64,000 nt of DNA. Source: Prunella strophiata. Lineage: Eukaryota > Chordata > Aves > Passeriformes > Prunellidae. Positions 14,320 to 26,902 of this stretch are shown in pieces. Made by a program: the position numbers and the translations under genes. The notes under the pieces are model-generated. The model was given only the letters and a program-made list of their open reading frames with translations. It had not been told where the DNA came from and searched no databases. The stretch spans positions 15,664,867 through 15,728,866 of the forward strand of contig JAZBQD010000018.1 in the NCBI GenBank assembly GCA_036583965.1, read 5' to 3'. Position 1 is the stretch's first letter. Every line of letters begins with the position of its first letter.

Positions 14320-14700
14320 TCTCAACCAGATAGATTTCTGAGAAATGTATCACCCTTAATAAGGATGGCGATGCTTTCAGGAGATCCTCGACAAGGAGCG
14401 CGCTCGGAGCTGCTTGAGCGCAATCCACGATTACACGGAGATACCCGCGCAGCGAGGCTGGTGCTGGTCTGATTAAACAGCCTGTCTGCTCCCTCCACGA
14501 GATAGCAGAGGTACAATTAGTTCAGTCGGCGCTATCAGCAATGCCCTTGAGGTGCTGTGCTCCTGAGGACTAATGAAGAGGCACTGCTGGCTGTCAGCAC
14601 GTACAGGGGGAGCCATTCATCTTCCTGGCAGCATCAATTAAATCCGCCCGCACCATACCAGGAGTCAGGAATTCAGCACCGGGAAGGAGTCAGAGCAGCT
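14320..14700. promoter_or_regulatory. Candidate conserved non-coding / enhancer element, CpG-retaining
   Basis: About 18 CpGs in roughly 315 bp by hand count, against near absence in flanking intron. It includes a perfect 10-bp palindrome gagcgcgctc at 14396-14405. Interleaved AT-rich homeodomain-like sites occur: gattaaac, caattag and atcaattaaat. This mix of retained CpG and intact motifs is typical of constrained intronic enhancers. No coding signature or splice pair was found; a 64-codon minus-strand frame crosses it but matches nothing. Conservation was not tested, so the call is inference. Confidence 0.5.
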
Positions 14701-15720
14701 GAATGGTTTAACACTTTGGTGTGGGGTTTTATATTGTGGAGAAAAGGGAATAAATTGGGCTAGCTATGCTGAGGGCAAAAGGAATACAGAGACTCTGCCT
14801 GACAGCAAAGACAGAGCACCCGCAGTGCTCAGGTGTGTACACACGTGCACTGTGCAAAGTCTCTTTTTGCATCAGGCAGGAAACCTCTTAATACACAAAC
14901 AATTTTCTCCTGAAGTCAACAGAAGAGAATTTGCTTATTGCATTGTGCTGCCAATACTCTGCTAAGCCTTCAAGGAAAGCTATTTGCTGCATGTGTGGGT
15001 GTATCCTCACTTAGGACATGGCAATTACTCCTGAGAAGACAAGGCAGGGAACTCTTGCCCCTTATTTCTTACAAGGTTACATCCTTACAGAAAACACACA
15101 GCTCTATTTCAAAACAATGGGCTCAGAACCTTCTAAAACATTTCTGTCCCTGAGACATGATGCTGCATCATATCAGCCACAGTCAAACGTGTCAGCTAAT
15201 CATCTGCCCTGCTTGGTGCCTCACTGTAAAGTCCAGCCTTTCCCATGCCACACAAGTCTGGCTGTCAACAGGACTTAAAGAACTAAAAAGTACTGATATC
15301 AGAGGAGAAGGGTATTGAAGTAGAAGCTACAGTAAGCACCTGGCATCTAACCTGCTAAGGAACATAGGAGCACTACAAAGAAAATTGCTTTTTTAGGTGA
15401 AAAAGATGTATCTGTAATTCCGGTTTTGTCTTACTTGTGTCCCTTACGGAAAAAAATACAAGTGAACTTGCCAAATCCACACTTTCCAGGCCTTCATGGA
15501 CCCTTAATTAAAATCACTGTGAATCAGTAGATAGCAAAAAATTAGCACCTGTGTGGCCTTCCCATTTCAGATGTTCGAGAATTCATGGTGAAAGTCTCAA
15601 AGGGCTTAACCTGCTAAACACTGTACTGCAACAGGGAACTCAAGAGGTTTTGGTAACTTCACAACAAACTGGCAGTCACTTATCTTCTCCAACCTCCCAA
15701 CAGCCCAAACCTCCTCCCAA

Positions 15721-15752
15721 CCTTTAGCCTCCTCCTTTGTGGAGGCTAAAGG
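15721..15752. repeat. Perfect 12-bp inverted repeat with 8-nt loop
   Basis: cctttagcctcc (15721-15732), loop tcctttgt, then ggaggctaaagg (15741-15752). The arms pair perfectly. No T tract or gene end adjoins it, so it is not a terminator in any recognisable sense. Confidence 0.9.
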
Positions 15753-16035
15753 GGCTGTTCACTGACAGGGACATCAGTGTGACACACACAGGCACAACAG
15801 AGCCCACCTGGCTCTCAGCCACAGGGGGCACAGACCTACCTATGCACATCTTGGCTGACTAAAAGCAGTGAAAACTTACTGTAGTAAAAGCAGCAAAATT
15901 GTTTAGTATCCAATCTTTTAAAGCAAGCTTAAAAAACCCCAACCCTCAAACCCATCTCACACTCCCTACCAGAAGCAGTTAAATTACATTTCTTGCAGGT
16001 TGCCATACACCATGCAATTAAATACATGAAGAAAC

Positions 16036-16053
16036 AAAAAAAAAAAAAAAAAA
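16036..16053 (+). repeat. Poly(A) tract, 18 bases
   Basis: Uninterrupted A run after gaaac. No retroposon body was recognised upstream. Confidence 0.9.
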
Positions 16054-18419
16054 GAAGGCCTTTGGATACCACTTTTCCTCTGACTAATTAAAAAAATGTA
16101 ACTATTTCAAAGTTCTTGGAATTTAGTGTTTCACTCCCTCACAGAGGTTTTAATTAAGAGCCTGACAAACTGACCTTTAACAAAAGTGGACATGCTGAAG
16201 GCAATTCTTCCCTTTTGCGGTCTCACCATCCATGACTCAAGATAAAAATTTCATGTTACCCGATAGGAAGGGATATAGCCCAAGATCCACAAGAACAAAA
16301 AATCAGTAGACAAACAAATGCAGGAAAAAAGCATCAGCAGAGACTCCAAGTGACTTTGCTGAATTATTATAGCTCTTTCCTTACAGTCTGAGTAATCCCT
16401 AAGAACAAAACTTTGATTTGAGCTGCAGACACATAACTTAGGGCTGCACAGAAAATGCTTTTAGTGGGATGAACTGACTTTGGTACCTCAGTATGACCAA
16501 AGTGCAAATTCATCCACACAGATGCACATGCTGGACTATGATACTTTGTCAATGGTAAAAAACACAACACAGATGCACAAAGTTTACAAGCAAAAGATTC
16601 CACAAAGAAGACTGAAGATCAGTATTTGGAAATTTATGTTCTAGTTTAAACAGTACTGAATAAGTGTTAAAATTCATGCAACTGCAAAACTCATCAGAGA
16701 GCTCTTAGGATATTTGTGTCTCTGAGGGAACTCATGATTTAGATCAGAGCATGCAAACAGGTCATCTGCTAGTGAACATGGTCCTGGAAGTAACCTTGTC
16801 CTCTGTGCTAATTTTTCATGAAATCTGCATTAATACAGGACAGGGACAAAAAAGACATGATTCAGTGGCATCCAAATGGTGAGGTATCACTGGAGTGATG
16901 ATCTGGCTTCTTACCTGAGGCCAAGCTGCAAAATGACTTATCAGACTCAGAGGAGGACATCAGCTAGCACACAAGGATCTCAAGTAACAGCAGCTGGTGG
17001 GGTAACACCACCACAGTTTCCAGGATCAAAGTCCATTCACTGATGAAGCACATTCCTTTGTCCATTCAATAACCATCATCTCTTCTACACCAATTGCCTA
17101 CATAGTCCCAGATTATTCTGAGCTGGTGGTGCTTCCTGAGAGCATCAGAAAATGAGGATTCAAGTCCTTGGAGCTCCTACAAGCATCCAGACATCCCTGG
17201 GAAAGCCACAGGCCCCTGCTGCAAGGCTTCTCATGCTGCACTTGCTGAAAATGCCTTCAGACAGCAACCCTAGGAGAGTCCATAGAACTCTAAAAAAGAC
17301 TCTTGACCTTGTGTGAGAAACAGTGGATGAGCCTGAGCTTCCCACATCTCTGTGCTTGGCTCCTCCTGGTGCCAATGAGGTGCAGGAATCCTGTCTGCAA
17401 AGCACCACACATGTAAACCACAGCTGTGCCCCTGTCCTGCGGCTATGGGTGACATGTAACCCACTGAGACACAGCAAGGTCACCTGTTTCAGTTCCCTGG
17501 TAACACAGATAGCTTCCCCCATTACACCTGCACACCAAGAGGAAAACCTCAGCTTTCCTTCAGAATGCAACCAATGCACAGAATGAGAGTTTATCTAATG
17601 TATAAAGCTCAGAACAACTAGTAAATACAATGCAATCACTCAAAACTAAACACACAACTTGGCTATGTGTACACATTTCCCACTAAAAGGTATTAATTTA
17701 AACCCTCTTCTGATTTTTGTTGACTATGAAACATTCCTGAGTGCAGAGAAGCTTGCACAGGCATCACTAATCATTTTGTGGTCACTGACTCCAGCACAAA
17801 AAACTCCCACACAGCAGAGTGGCGTGGGCCTTGTGCTGTACAGGAGAGAGTTTCTCTCCTGTAAATTAACTTTGTCAGCTCACCAATTTTTTTTTTTTTT
17901 AAAGGAAAAATTTTAAGTATTACATCATCTAATGACTTAGGGAATGAACAGAATGTTTTCAAAATGCAAATTGAAGGCATCTGTATTTTAATTACAGCAC
18001 CAAACTGCAAGATATTTGTCTCCACACACATTTTTTTCATTCATCTTCAGAGATGGCTGCATACAGAGTATTAGTTTCCTAGTATAAACCTACTCCCACG
18101 TACATTCCCAAAATAATTTGCATGTATTACCAATAAACAAACACACGCACACAAGTTTTCAGGCCGCCCACAGACACGAGAGACAAAAAGAGGACTTGTC
18201 ACTTTTGCTTTTGGGATAAGAACTAAAATTGCTTCAACTTTTAATACAGGGAAAACAATGCAAGAGCAGCATGAGCTTCAGCACCATACATTCAACACAA
18301 TGCTCAGCTCACGAAATTTTTTAGAATGTGCAAATGGATCCTGTTGCTACATAGCTGATTTCCCATATGAAAGCTAACAAAGGCTAAACAGAACCTTAGC
18401 TACAATACATTTTTCTGTG

Positions 18420-18620
18420 TTACACTCAATGAGCTCAGTTGTGTTGTTGTCAGCCTATAAAATTGACTTTTATACCGAGTCACTAAGAGGATACAGATGA
18501 CAAACAGCTCCATTACAGAACGCTGACAAATTCTTGCCTTGACAAGCAACAGTGACATGACGACAGCAGCAATGCTCACTTCATCTTTGCATAAAATACA
18601 GTTGGCACTTCTACTTCACA
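18420..18620. promoter_or_regulatory. Candidate conserved non-coding element
   Basis: Motif-dense, non-repetitive stretch with several retained CpGs (ataccgagtca, cagaacgctgac, catgacgacagc), an AP-1/MAF-like gagtcac and a core ccattacagaa. The texture resembles vertebrate conserved non-coding elements. This is a pattern judgement with no alignment behind it. Confidence 0.35.
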
Positions 18621-19870
18621 TCTACACTGTGACACCTCCCCCAGAGTCAGTCTGAGTGTCTTCATTTTCATTTCATCCCCCAAAGACCAGTGCTATGGCA
18701 TGAAATGTCCTGATTTTCCAAAAAAACCTCTTTTTTTGGTCATGAATCCTTGGCATAAGATGTCCAGTAGGAAGTCTCTGTAGCCACATGCTTGTCAGCA
18801 AGGGGGGGAGGAGTGGGGGATAAATACACTGGTGCTATCCTAAAACACATTCAAAATTCCATTCTCAGAATTGAAAACAAGCAAAACAAAAAAAAAGCCT
18901 ACCTGATTCTCAGGGATGCTCCAGATAAACACTAAATTCAGCTCAAAAGTAAGTGCCAATTACTTTTTAACTTGACTCCATAGAAAGGTGGTGTAACAAA
19001 CATTTTGGGAAATGGAACACACTCTTAACTTGGGCATGAATGTTAAGTATCCCCCGGGTCAACATTATCAGACAGATTAAGGTGTCATATAAATCAGGAT
19101 ATATGGAGAATTCTCTTTATTTCCAACAGAAACAAGATTTCAGTTTGTCGCCCTGGTTTTTTAAGTTTCTCTAAAGCCTTCTGATGTTTACATTCTTGTG
19201 CAGAACTTTCTCACACACTTTTTGTAAGTAACTTATTGTTTTGTCTTCCCCTATGGAGGAAGAGCAACTTGATGGACTGTTGAGTTGTCCAGTGGCATTG
19301 AGGAGGTGGCACTGTCACCCTCCAATGACACTGGGATTTCAGAAAACTATAAATGGAATCAAATTTCAATAAACTCTCTCTTTTTGCTCTCTCACACCTT
19401 GCAAGAGCTGCTGTCCACGTTGTGTTGTTTGTGCTCCACAGTGACATCAGTTCACTCCAGATTTGCAATGCTAATAAATAGGCTTCTTTCAATATTTTGA
19501 ATATATAAAAGAAGGGACTTTGAGGAGAGATAGTGAGAAACTTTTCAAATCTGATTGATTCAAGATTGGGGTGAGTGTTAAAACCTCAGAGATAGCACAC
19601 TGGCTGTCTTTATATAATAATTCCTTACTGCCCATGGCTTTTATAATCAAGCTTTGAAGTCTACTTCATATTTCTCACACTTTTACAATTTATTACAGCT
19701 TTGCACATTAGTGAACACAACTACATTTGTGCCCTGATACTAAGACAGTTTAAAATCAAGAACAGACATCATCTATTTGCCCTTCCAAATTGCTATGGAT
19801 AGGAGGTAATTTGAAAAGTAATACTGGGATTAACAGAACATATTGAATAAATACACTTGGATGACAGGAT
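18621..19870. other. Intronic sequence; no genes recognised
   Basis: AT-rich intron with short G and A runs (gggggggagg near 18803, poly-A near 18890). Open frames at 19211-19500 are short and overlap on opposite strands. Confidence 0.6.
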
Positions 19871-20556
19871 GCGGAAACAATTGTTTAGTTTGGAAAACAT
19901 CCTTAAAATCAAGTCCAAATGTTAACCCAACACTGTGGCATGCACCACTGTACCATGTCCCTAAGCATCACATCTATAAATCTTCAAATAACTCCAGGTA
20001 TGGTTGACTCCCCTTGTGGAAAGGAAGCAGGGAAGTCCCAATGCTTGACAACCCTTTCAGTGAAGCAGCTTTTCCCAGTATCAAATCTAAATCTCCTCTG
20101 GTGCAACTTGAGGCTATTTCCTCTCATCCTTGTTACCTGTGATAAGGTCTCCACCCAGCTTCCTTTTCTCCAGGCTAAACCACTCCCAGCTTTTCCTCAG
20201 ACCTGTGCTCCAAACCCTTCCCCAGCTCCACTGCCCTTCCCTGGCTCCAGCCCCTCAGTGACTTTGGTTAGTGAGGGGCCCAGAACAGGACACAGCACTC
20301 CAGGTGTGGCCCCACCAAGTACAAGGGACAATCCTTGCCCTGCTCCTGCTGGCCACACTACTGCTGATCCAGACCTTCTTGGCCACCTGGGCACAGCTGG
20401 CTCACGTTCAGCTGCTGTTGAGCACCCCCAGGTCCTTTTCTGCAGGGAAGTTTTCCAGCCACTCTGCCACCAGCCCACAGTACTGCATGGAACTGCTGGG
20501 ATCCAAGAGCAGGACCTGGCACTTCCTTGCCCTGAAGAATTCTGCTTTACACTGAC
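19871..20556 (-). mobile_element. CR1 LINE fragment, end of ORF2 plus 3' UTR
   Basis: Read on the plus strand it is the reverse complement of CR1 text: aatcaagtccaaatgttaac, aatgcttgacaaccctttca, gtgcaacttgaggc, gtgaggggccca, cttcttggccacctgggcac, cccaggtccttttctgcag. The minus strand is therefore the element's sense strand, with its 3' end at the low coordinates. About 685 bp long and 5'-truncated. A 246-codon plus-strand frame (19919-20659) runs antisense through it and is not a gene. Confidence 0.95.
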
Positions 20557-21949
20557 AAATAAAATACACATCCTTTTCCTATGCTGCCTGGGGATGAATG
20601 AAAAAATTATGAACCAACATATTAACAAATTAAATTTTTTTTTTTTCCCCTTAAATTGAATCATTAATCACCTTCAGCTTCTGTTCTGGCAGAACAGATG
20701 TGCCCATTTGTCACTGAGGACAAACTGCAAAGGCTTTTGATAAGGAGTAGAATATCCTACCTGGAACAACCTCAAAAAGGAACTTTCCTGGACTTTCTTC
20801 ATTGCAGGGATGCTCAATTACTCTGTTGCCAGGCAGAAAGATGGTACCCTAAAGAAAAAAGTAACAACAAACATGGGATTAAAACTGCTACCATACTTCT
20901 GACACACTAATGCTTCTTCTTCTTCTTGGACTGGGTTAAACATGAATTTTTCACAGTAAACACCTGAGCAGCTGATTTCCAAAGTGAGATTTAGGGATTA
21001 TCCCAAAAGCCAACATCACAGATCCCTTTAATTAACCGAGGTATTTGATAACAGCTTTTAGTTTTTTTAATCTCTTGGGTATTTGATACCATGCAGAGTT
21101 CTGTACCTATCACATATACTAATCCTACTGTTCTGAAGGGAAAAATCGAGACTTAAAAGCAAGGGGAAGTGAAGAGCTAGGAAGCTGCATGTGTGAGGCA
21201 GGTGAACTCACCAGCCAGGCTTCCTGGCTGAAGCCAAAGGGGGTGTGGACAGAAGAGGACCCTCTGTTTGTGGGGTGCATACCCAGTTCCTGCTCTGGGC
21301 CCTCTTCCCACAGTATCCCAGGGAAGAAATAAGGAGAAAACATCCCTCTTGTACCCAGTGGCTGCAGTGTGCCAGGCTGCTGGTGCTAAGCCACAGCAGG
21401 CACAGAGAGAGTCCTGTCCCAAGATGTGTTTGCTACAGGCAGAGAGATGTCAGAAAATCTCTGTGGTGGGCACTGAAAGCCTGTATTACAACTTTACTAC
21501 CTTGAGAGAGCAGGTGGGGAATTTCAGCTGTGCATACTTCTACCCAAAGATAAAAACAGCCCCCTGCAAACCTCAAAACATTTCTGGGGCTGTGCTGAAG
21601 ACACAGTTTATTCCCTCTCCTTTCATCTGCTGACACATGGCATGGATAGAGCACCCCTTTCCTCTGAGAGTTCTTTTTCATTTTTAGAAATTACAGCTCC
21701 TCCTAGTACCATTTCAACCTCAGTCAGCAGGCACTCCTCAGTGAAATTATGCTGGGATGGCTGTTCAGGGATAAATTTTCAGAGCACTATCCTAGGAATT
21801 GTATTAGGTAGAAGCTCTCCACCACTGTTAATTGGAGATAACACCTACTCAGTAATAGTCTCCAATTATGGCATAATGGGGCTCCCATCTCCAAAGTAAA
21901 CAACTTACATCACTTACACATCCTAAACACTGAATATATCAAGTAAGGT
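20557..21949. other. Intronic sequence; no genes recognised
   Basis: Contains a T tract just after the CR1 (about 20635-20646). Overlapping open frames at 21125-21681 on both strands have no recognisable product. Confidence 0.55.
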
Positions 21950-22075
21950 CCTTATCCCCTGAGAGATCATTGAGTCCAACATGGAGCATCATTTTCCATA
22001 GCAGTTTCAACCAAATGCCCAAATATGTCAGACCCTTAATTTAAGCAGCTCTAAAGATATCCCTGAACAAGAAAA
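21950..22075 (-). mobile_element. Degraded CR1 3' end fragment
   Basis: gagagatcattgagtccaac matches the reverse complement of the CR1 3' UTR well. The flanking ggtccttatcccc and the following text fit only weakly. Probably an old copy; the boundaries are approximate. Confidence 0.5.
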
Positions 22076-25000
22076 ACATTAATTTTGTTATCCAGTATTC
22101 ATTGTTATCACCTGGAACCTTCATTACAAGCAGAACCATTTACAATTATTGGGAAGTCAAGACTACAGTCTCTCACAAAGGAATCCTTACAAACAGACAG
22201 GGAAAAGCCACCTGAAAGAACAGGTAACAAATGTTTGACAAACTAAGTATTTGTACCAGCTGATGTGGAGTCTGGGCTCTACACCAACTTGTCAGTGCTG
22301 TGTGCCAGCAAGAACAGCATCATCACAGGAAGGCAAAGAGAGGGCACACAGTGATTTCACCAGAACACACAGAATCACCTCCATGACACACTGTGATGCT
22401 TGCTGCAGAAAGCAGATGAAGCAGCACAGCTTTCTGCTGAGGTGGAACAAGCAGCAGGTATTGGCAGTCATGGGCAGGTGTCCCCACTCACTGCATATAG
22501 AAATGTATCATAAGCATTAAGTGCCTTGGTCCAATAGCTCAATTCAGAGCAATCTTTCTTCCTTCCATAAGCAGCACCTCTTAAAAGATGTCACACTCTA
22601 AAGTCTTCTGTGAAATACCTTATTAGGCAACCAAAATATCATAAACAAAAATGATTATATGAACAGGAAAACACAAGTCACAACATAGTTCAAATTCTCA
22701 TATTAACACCTAAAGAAAAAACAGGAAAGTATGAGGAATACATTTCTTCTGAGACTTATGGGAGACCAGGAATAAGAATCTCTAAAAAGCATTTTAACTA
22801 CACACATTTTTGTCCCGTGTAACAGACCATTAAGACTGATATAAGACTTTATTTCCCACTCTCAGATTGAGCTGGTTTTACCCAGAAGAAGCTCCACCCA
22901 GCACACTGGATGAGCATATCACTCTTCATGCTGGAGTTTCACTGTCTCAGGGAGCTTGCACCACTGAGGGCACACAACATATTCAAGGCAATCATAGGTC
23001 TTGCTACTCAATTAAACAAAAATACAAAATTAACGAGACCTAGCTTACAGCACCATAAACTAAAATCAATTCATGAGACAGTAAATGAAAACTGCATTGA
23101 ACTTTGCTGTCAACTCATTAGCAACAGGCACACTGCACACTCATTACAGTGTGATGTTTTCAGACTCTTTGATGCAAAACTCTTTTACCATTTACAGGGA
23201 GCTCTCCTAATGACAGATTTTTGAGAACACAGAAACAAAAGTGTTTTATTTCTAACAGCAGTGCCTTCGTTTCATGGATGAAATCCATTCCATCTACTAA
23301 AATGTAAAGCCTGAAGCCACACACAATAACTAAGTTAATATGAAGAGAAACCAGACAGTAACACCATACAGAATATTGCCATAGTTTATAAAGAAAATGT
23401 CCTCAAGTGGTGATTTTATTTCACTATTTCCAGAACTATTATTGCAAACATCAGTGCACATTAAATACTTCAATATACATATGTGAGGGAGTTTTTTAAA
23501 TAAAAAAATAGCCTTGTTTGTGCAACATGCACCTGGGTGCCCAACTCTAGTAGAGAAAGCGTTAAGAGAGCAACTGCAGCTCTCTCACTTCCCATTCTGT
23601 CTGCTTTCATACCCATCTGTCTGCCTTCACCACACAGCAACACTTCCCCCTTGCTAAGCTTTGTAGCTGGCTACATAACTGTACTGAGGCTGTCTGGAGT
23701 GTCCCTTTGCTGAGTTTCTCAGCAGCTGATGCCCAGGGAACACATCTGTACTGTACCCATGGCTGCTGGGTATCTGACATAAATGGGGTCCCCAGATCAC
23801 TGTGGGTCCCCTTGATCAATTGCCTTTCTGGGCCCATCCTTACAGCCTGGAGAGTCCCGTGACTATGGACTATCAGTTATTTGCAAAGCTTCAACAAATT
23901 CAAGCTCTGCTTTCTGCCTTGAGTATCTAATTCCAGGGGGAAGTAAGAGAAAACCAACCAGATAGCCTTAGACACCTAACAAGACAGTAATTTGCATACA
24001 AAAGAGGAAGGTGATTTCCAGAGGAAATACACGTTTTAACTTGGCTGTCAGTGCATGTGTGCATGCAAATGTTCCATAATAAGGCAAATTCACACTGCTT
24101 CACATCAAAGTCTTCAGATCACTAAAAATATTTTTAAAATCTCAACCCAAGACTGCAGATTGAACCAGACTAATATTTTGCTTTCAAAAAATTAAAAAAA
24201 AACCAAAAACCAAACCAGCACAGTACCAGCAGGAGTCAAGACATACAGGCTATAGAAATACAGGAAGAAGGGAAGCAGGAGAAAAATGTGGCCCTGACCC
24301 AAGTCCCTCCTGGCTCCCAATGCCATTCTGTTTTCAGGCTGTGCCTCCACCAGGTCAGCAGTGTTTTGCAGAGCTCCTGCTGCAGTATGCCCAAGTTGTT
24401 TTTCCATTTCCAACACTTCTGTTCTTACCAGGGCAGTTCTGCTTCTCTAGCTGAGCATTCAGGATGACTCACAGCACGCAGGAGAAATGTGGATTGCTCA
24501 AGAAGCATTGGCCTTTTCCCTCACAGAATAACAAGCCCACTTTCAAAGGAGATTCTCACACACATGGATTTTTCTATAGCACACTGTTGCTTCAAACCAG
24601 AGATCTCCTGAACAGCAGAGCAACACATTTGTTAAAATCAAAAATCTGCATATTTGAAGCGTTTAACTTGAGGAAAAAATACTGTTCCGTTAACTAAGTG
24701 CTTGATAAAACACTGTAGTGCAGCAAGAATGACATCAATCTACTTTGGATTAGTCTCACAGCATGCTACAGTCTTGCTCAAATAGATGTTTTATCCCATG
24801 CTGGTCCCTGAAAACATTTTCAGCACCATTCAGCAGCTGAACTTCAGGAGGAAGCACGGAAGAGGAGACAGGATGGCCACTGCACAAGTGCCTCATGAGG
24901 AGCAGCTGACAGATGGTGCTTCTGTCTGCACGCTCCGTGTAACACACTGCACCAGGGAAGGGACCCTGTGCCTCCTGCTGGCTCTGCTCCATTACTTTTC

Positions 25001-26583
25001 CCTAGGGTACACTCTCCCCTGCCTTATTTCAACTCTGTTTTCTGAAGCAGACTTACCACCTTGTCCAGGAGATACCAGGTTTTGCCCAAGAAAGCTTATG
25101 ATATAAGGAATTTCAATGCTTTGAAGATGCTGATTGGCAAATGTGAAGACATTTGATATATGAAATATACATTTGAAATACATGATTTTAAATATCTCTG
25201 GATGGATTTTACTCAAAAAACACACAGAGACATAAGGCAATTAAGTGCTTTCTTGCCAAAATAATGTTTTCAGCGCTTATCCTAATACACTTCCCCGGGG
25301 CTATTTGCTTACTGTAGTTCGTCCTGCTACCCCTTAAAAAAGGATGAGAAGTACACAGTACCAGCAGTTATGTCAGATGTTCTTCTTGTCCTTCCAGCTT
25401 TGATTATTTATCAAAGATCACTGAACTCTACTTTGACTTTCAAGTTAGGGTGGTTTTTATTTACGTATCTATGTTTGTGGTTTCATGGAAAACTCATCAC
25501 ATCAGCTCTCAGAGAGGCAGGAAGGTCATCAGTCAGGAACGAGACAGCTGATGGAGGGGATGAAGAGGCAGAAGGAATCTTTGGGTACTTGTGTCTTCTG
25601 TACGACTCACAGCCACACCCAGCAGTGCTTCTGTGGTTTCTTTTGTCACTGTTGCTGTTTCTGCAAAGTCTGGGCTATCAAACTTCGGAACAACAGTGGT
25701 CTTAAACTCACATGGCATCTTAAACTGAAAAATGCCATCTAAAAAAATGAAAAATATTACTTTTAAACTGAAAAATACTACTTTTAGTGAATAATACTCT
25801 TTAACATCACTAGTATTTACAAGGTCACCACCAGAAAGGCATCTACTGTATTTCACAGAGAAGCCTGTTAATCAATGTAAATTAAATAAAATACATGACA
25901 CAAGTATATTTCTACATGTATATACAGATGTGCACACCTGTGAATTCATAAATAAGTGATGCATAGCAAAGGAGGAGAAAGAACATGCAAGTTATCAGTT
26001 ATTTATAAATTCTTGTTCCTCCTATTGCTGTTTCTGCTTTTAAGCTACCACAAAAATAGATCTCAAGTCCAAGTGAGAACTGCCAGGAGTCTACAAACAG
26101 AAATTCACTCGTACTGAGGACAGTAATGAATGAAACCTGCACTATGCTCACCACAAGCAGTTTGACTGCAGTGGTTTTTTTAAAAATTCAACTCTGCTTC
26201 CACCATTACAATTCATTTCTAAGATCCCAGTGAAATCACTTGCTGCAAAAGGGCACAGCAACTCTGAAAGCCAGCCCTTTCATCTGACTGCCTACACAGA
26301 AATATCTGTATTTCAAACCAGGCCTGAGGCAAGTTCTCCAGCTGGCTCCAAACCCTGGGTCAGAGCAGATTTTTTTTAAATTTTTATCATAAGAATGATA
26401 AAAAGTGGATTTTCATACCACTTAAGGAACTAAAGCATTGCAAGAAGTATATTTACTGCAGGAGGTGATACACTCCTTGGCTTGTAGTTATTGCAGCCAT
26501 TTACAGTTTTGCAATATGTACAAGGAAAAAACAATGGCTGGAGGGTGACATGCCAGGAACAAAGAGAAGGAAAGAGAAATTAC

Positions 26584-26616
26584 CAAAAAAAAACAAACAA
26601 ACAAAAAAAAAACCAA

Positions 26617-26650
<34 letters not shown>

Positions 26651-26660
26651 AACAACAACA
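26584..26660 (+). repeat. A-rich tract with (AAAC)n/(AAC)n and a 32-base poly(A) core
   Basis: The run 26618-26649 is pure A, preceded by aaacaaacaaacaaa and followed by aacaacaacaaca. It generates poly-Lys and poly-Phe frames on the two strands. No retroposon body was recognised before it. Confidence 0.95.
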
Positions 26661-26886
26661 CAGGGTTGGTTGGATGAAATTAAGCCATTACACAGCATAC
26701 ATTTTTCTGGCACAAATACCATTGCATTTGACATTTCCCACTAAGTTACCACATTTCTAGAGTTTGTTTCTGTTTAAAAATGAGAACTATTGTTTAGTTC
26801 TCAGAAACTCTGCAACAGGAGCCTAGAGAGATTTTTTTTTTTCCTTTACCTAAAGCAATGTTCAAACCTACCTGATAGCTTAATAC

Positions 26887-26902
26887 AAAAAAAAAAAAAA
26901 AA
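26887..26902 (+). repeat. Poly(A) tract, 16 bases
   Basis: Simple A run in intron, about 240 bp after the longer A-rich tract. Confidence 0.9.

Larger units (their letters stand above)
14701..18419. other. Intronic sequence with small simple repeats
   Basis: No gene recognised. Contains a perfect hairpin (15721-15752), an 18-base A tract (16036-16053) and a T tract near 17887-17900. Overlapping open frames on both strands at 17160-17586 have no recognisable product. Confidence 0.6.

Noticed and set aside
19919..20659. 246-codon plus-strand open frame, the longest in the window
   Set aside because: It runs antisense through a CR1 3' region; the peptide is Pro/Ser-rich and has no homology to a CR1 protein or other family.
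26491..26760. Poly-lysine and poly-phenylalanine frames on opposite strands
   Set aside because: Products of the A-rich simple repeat.
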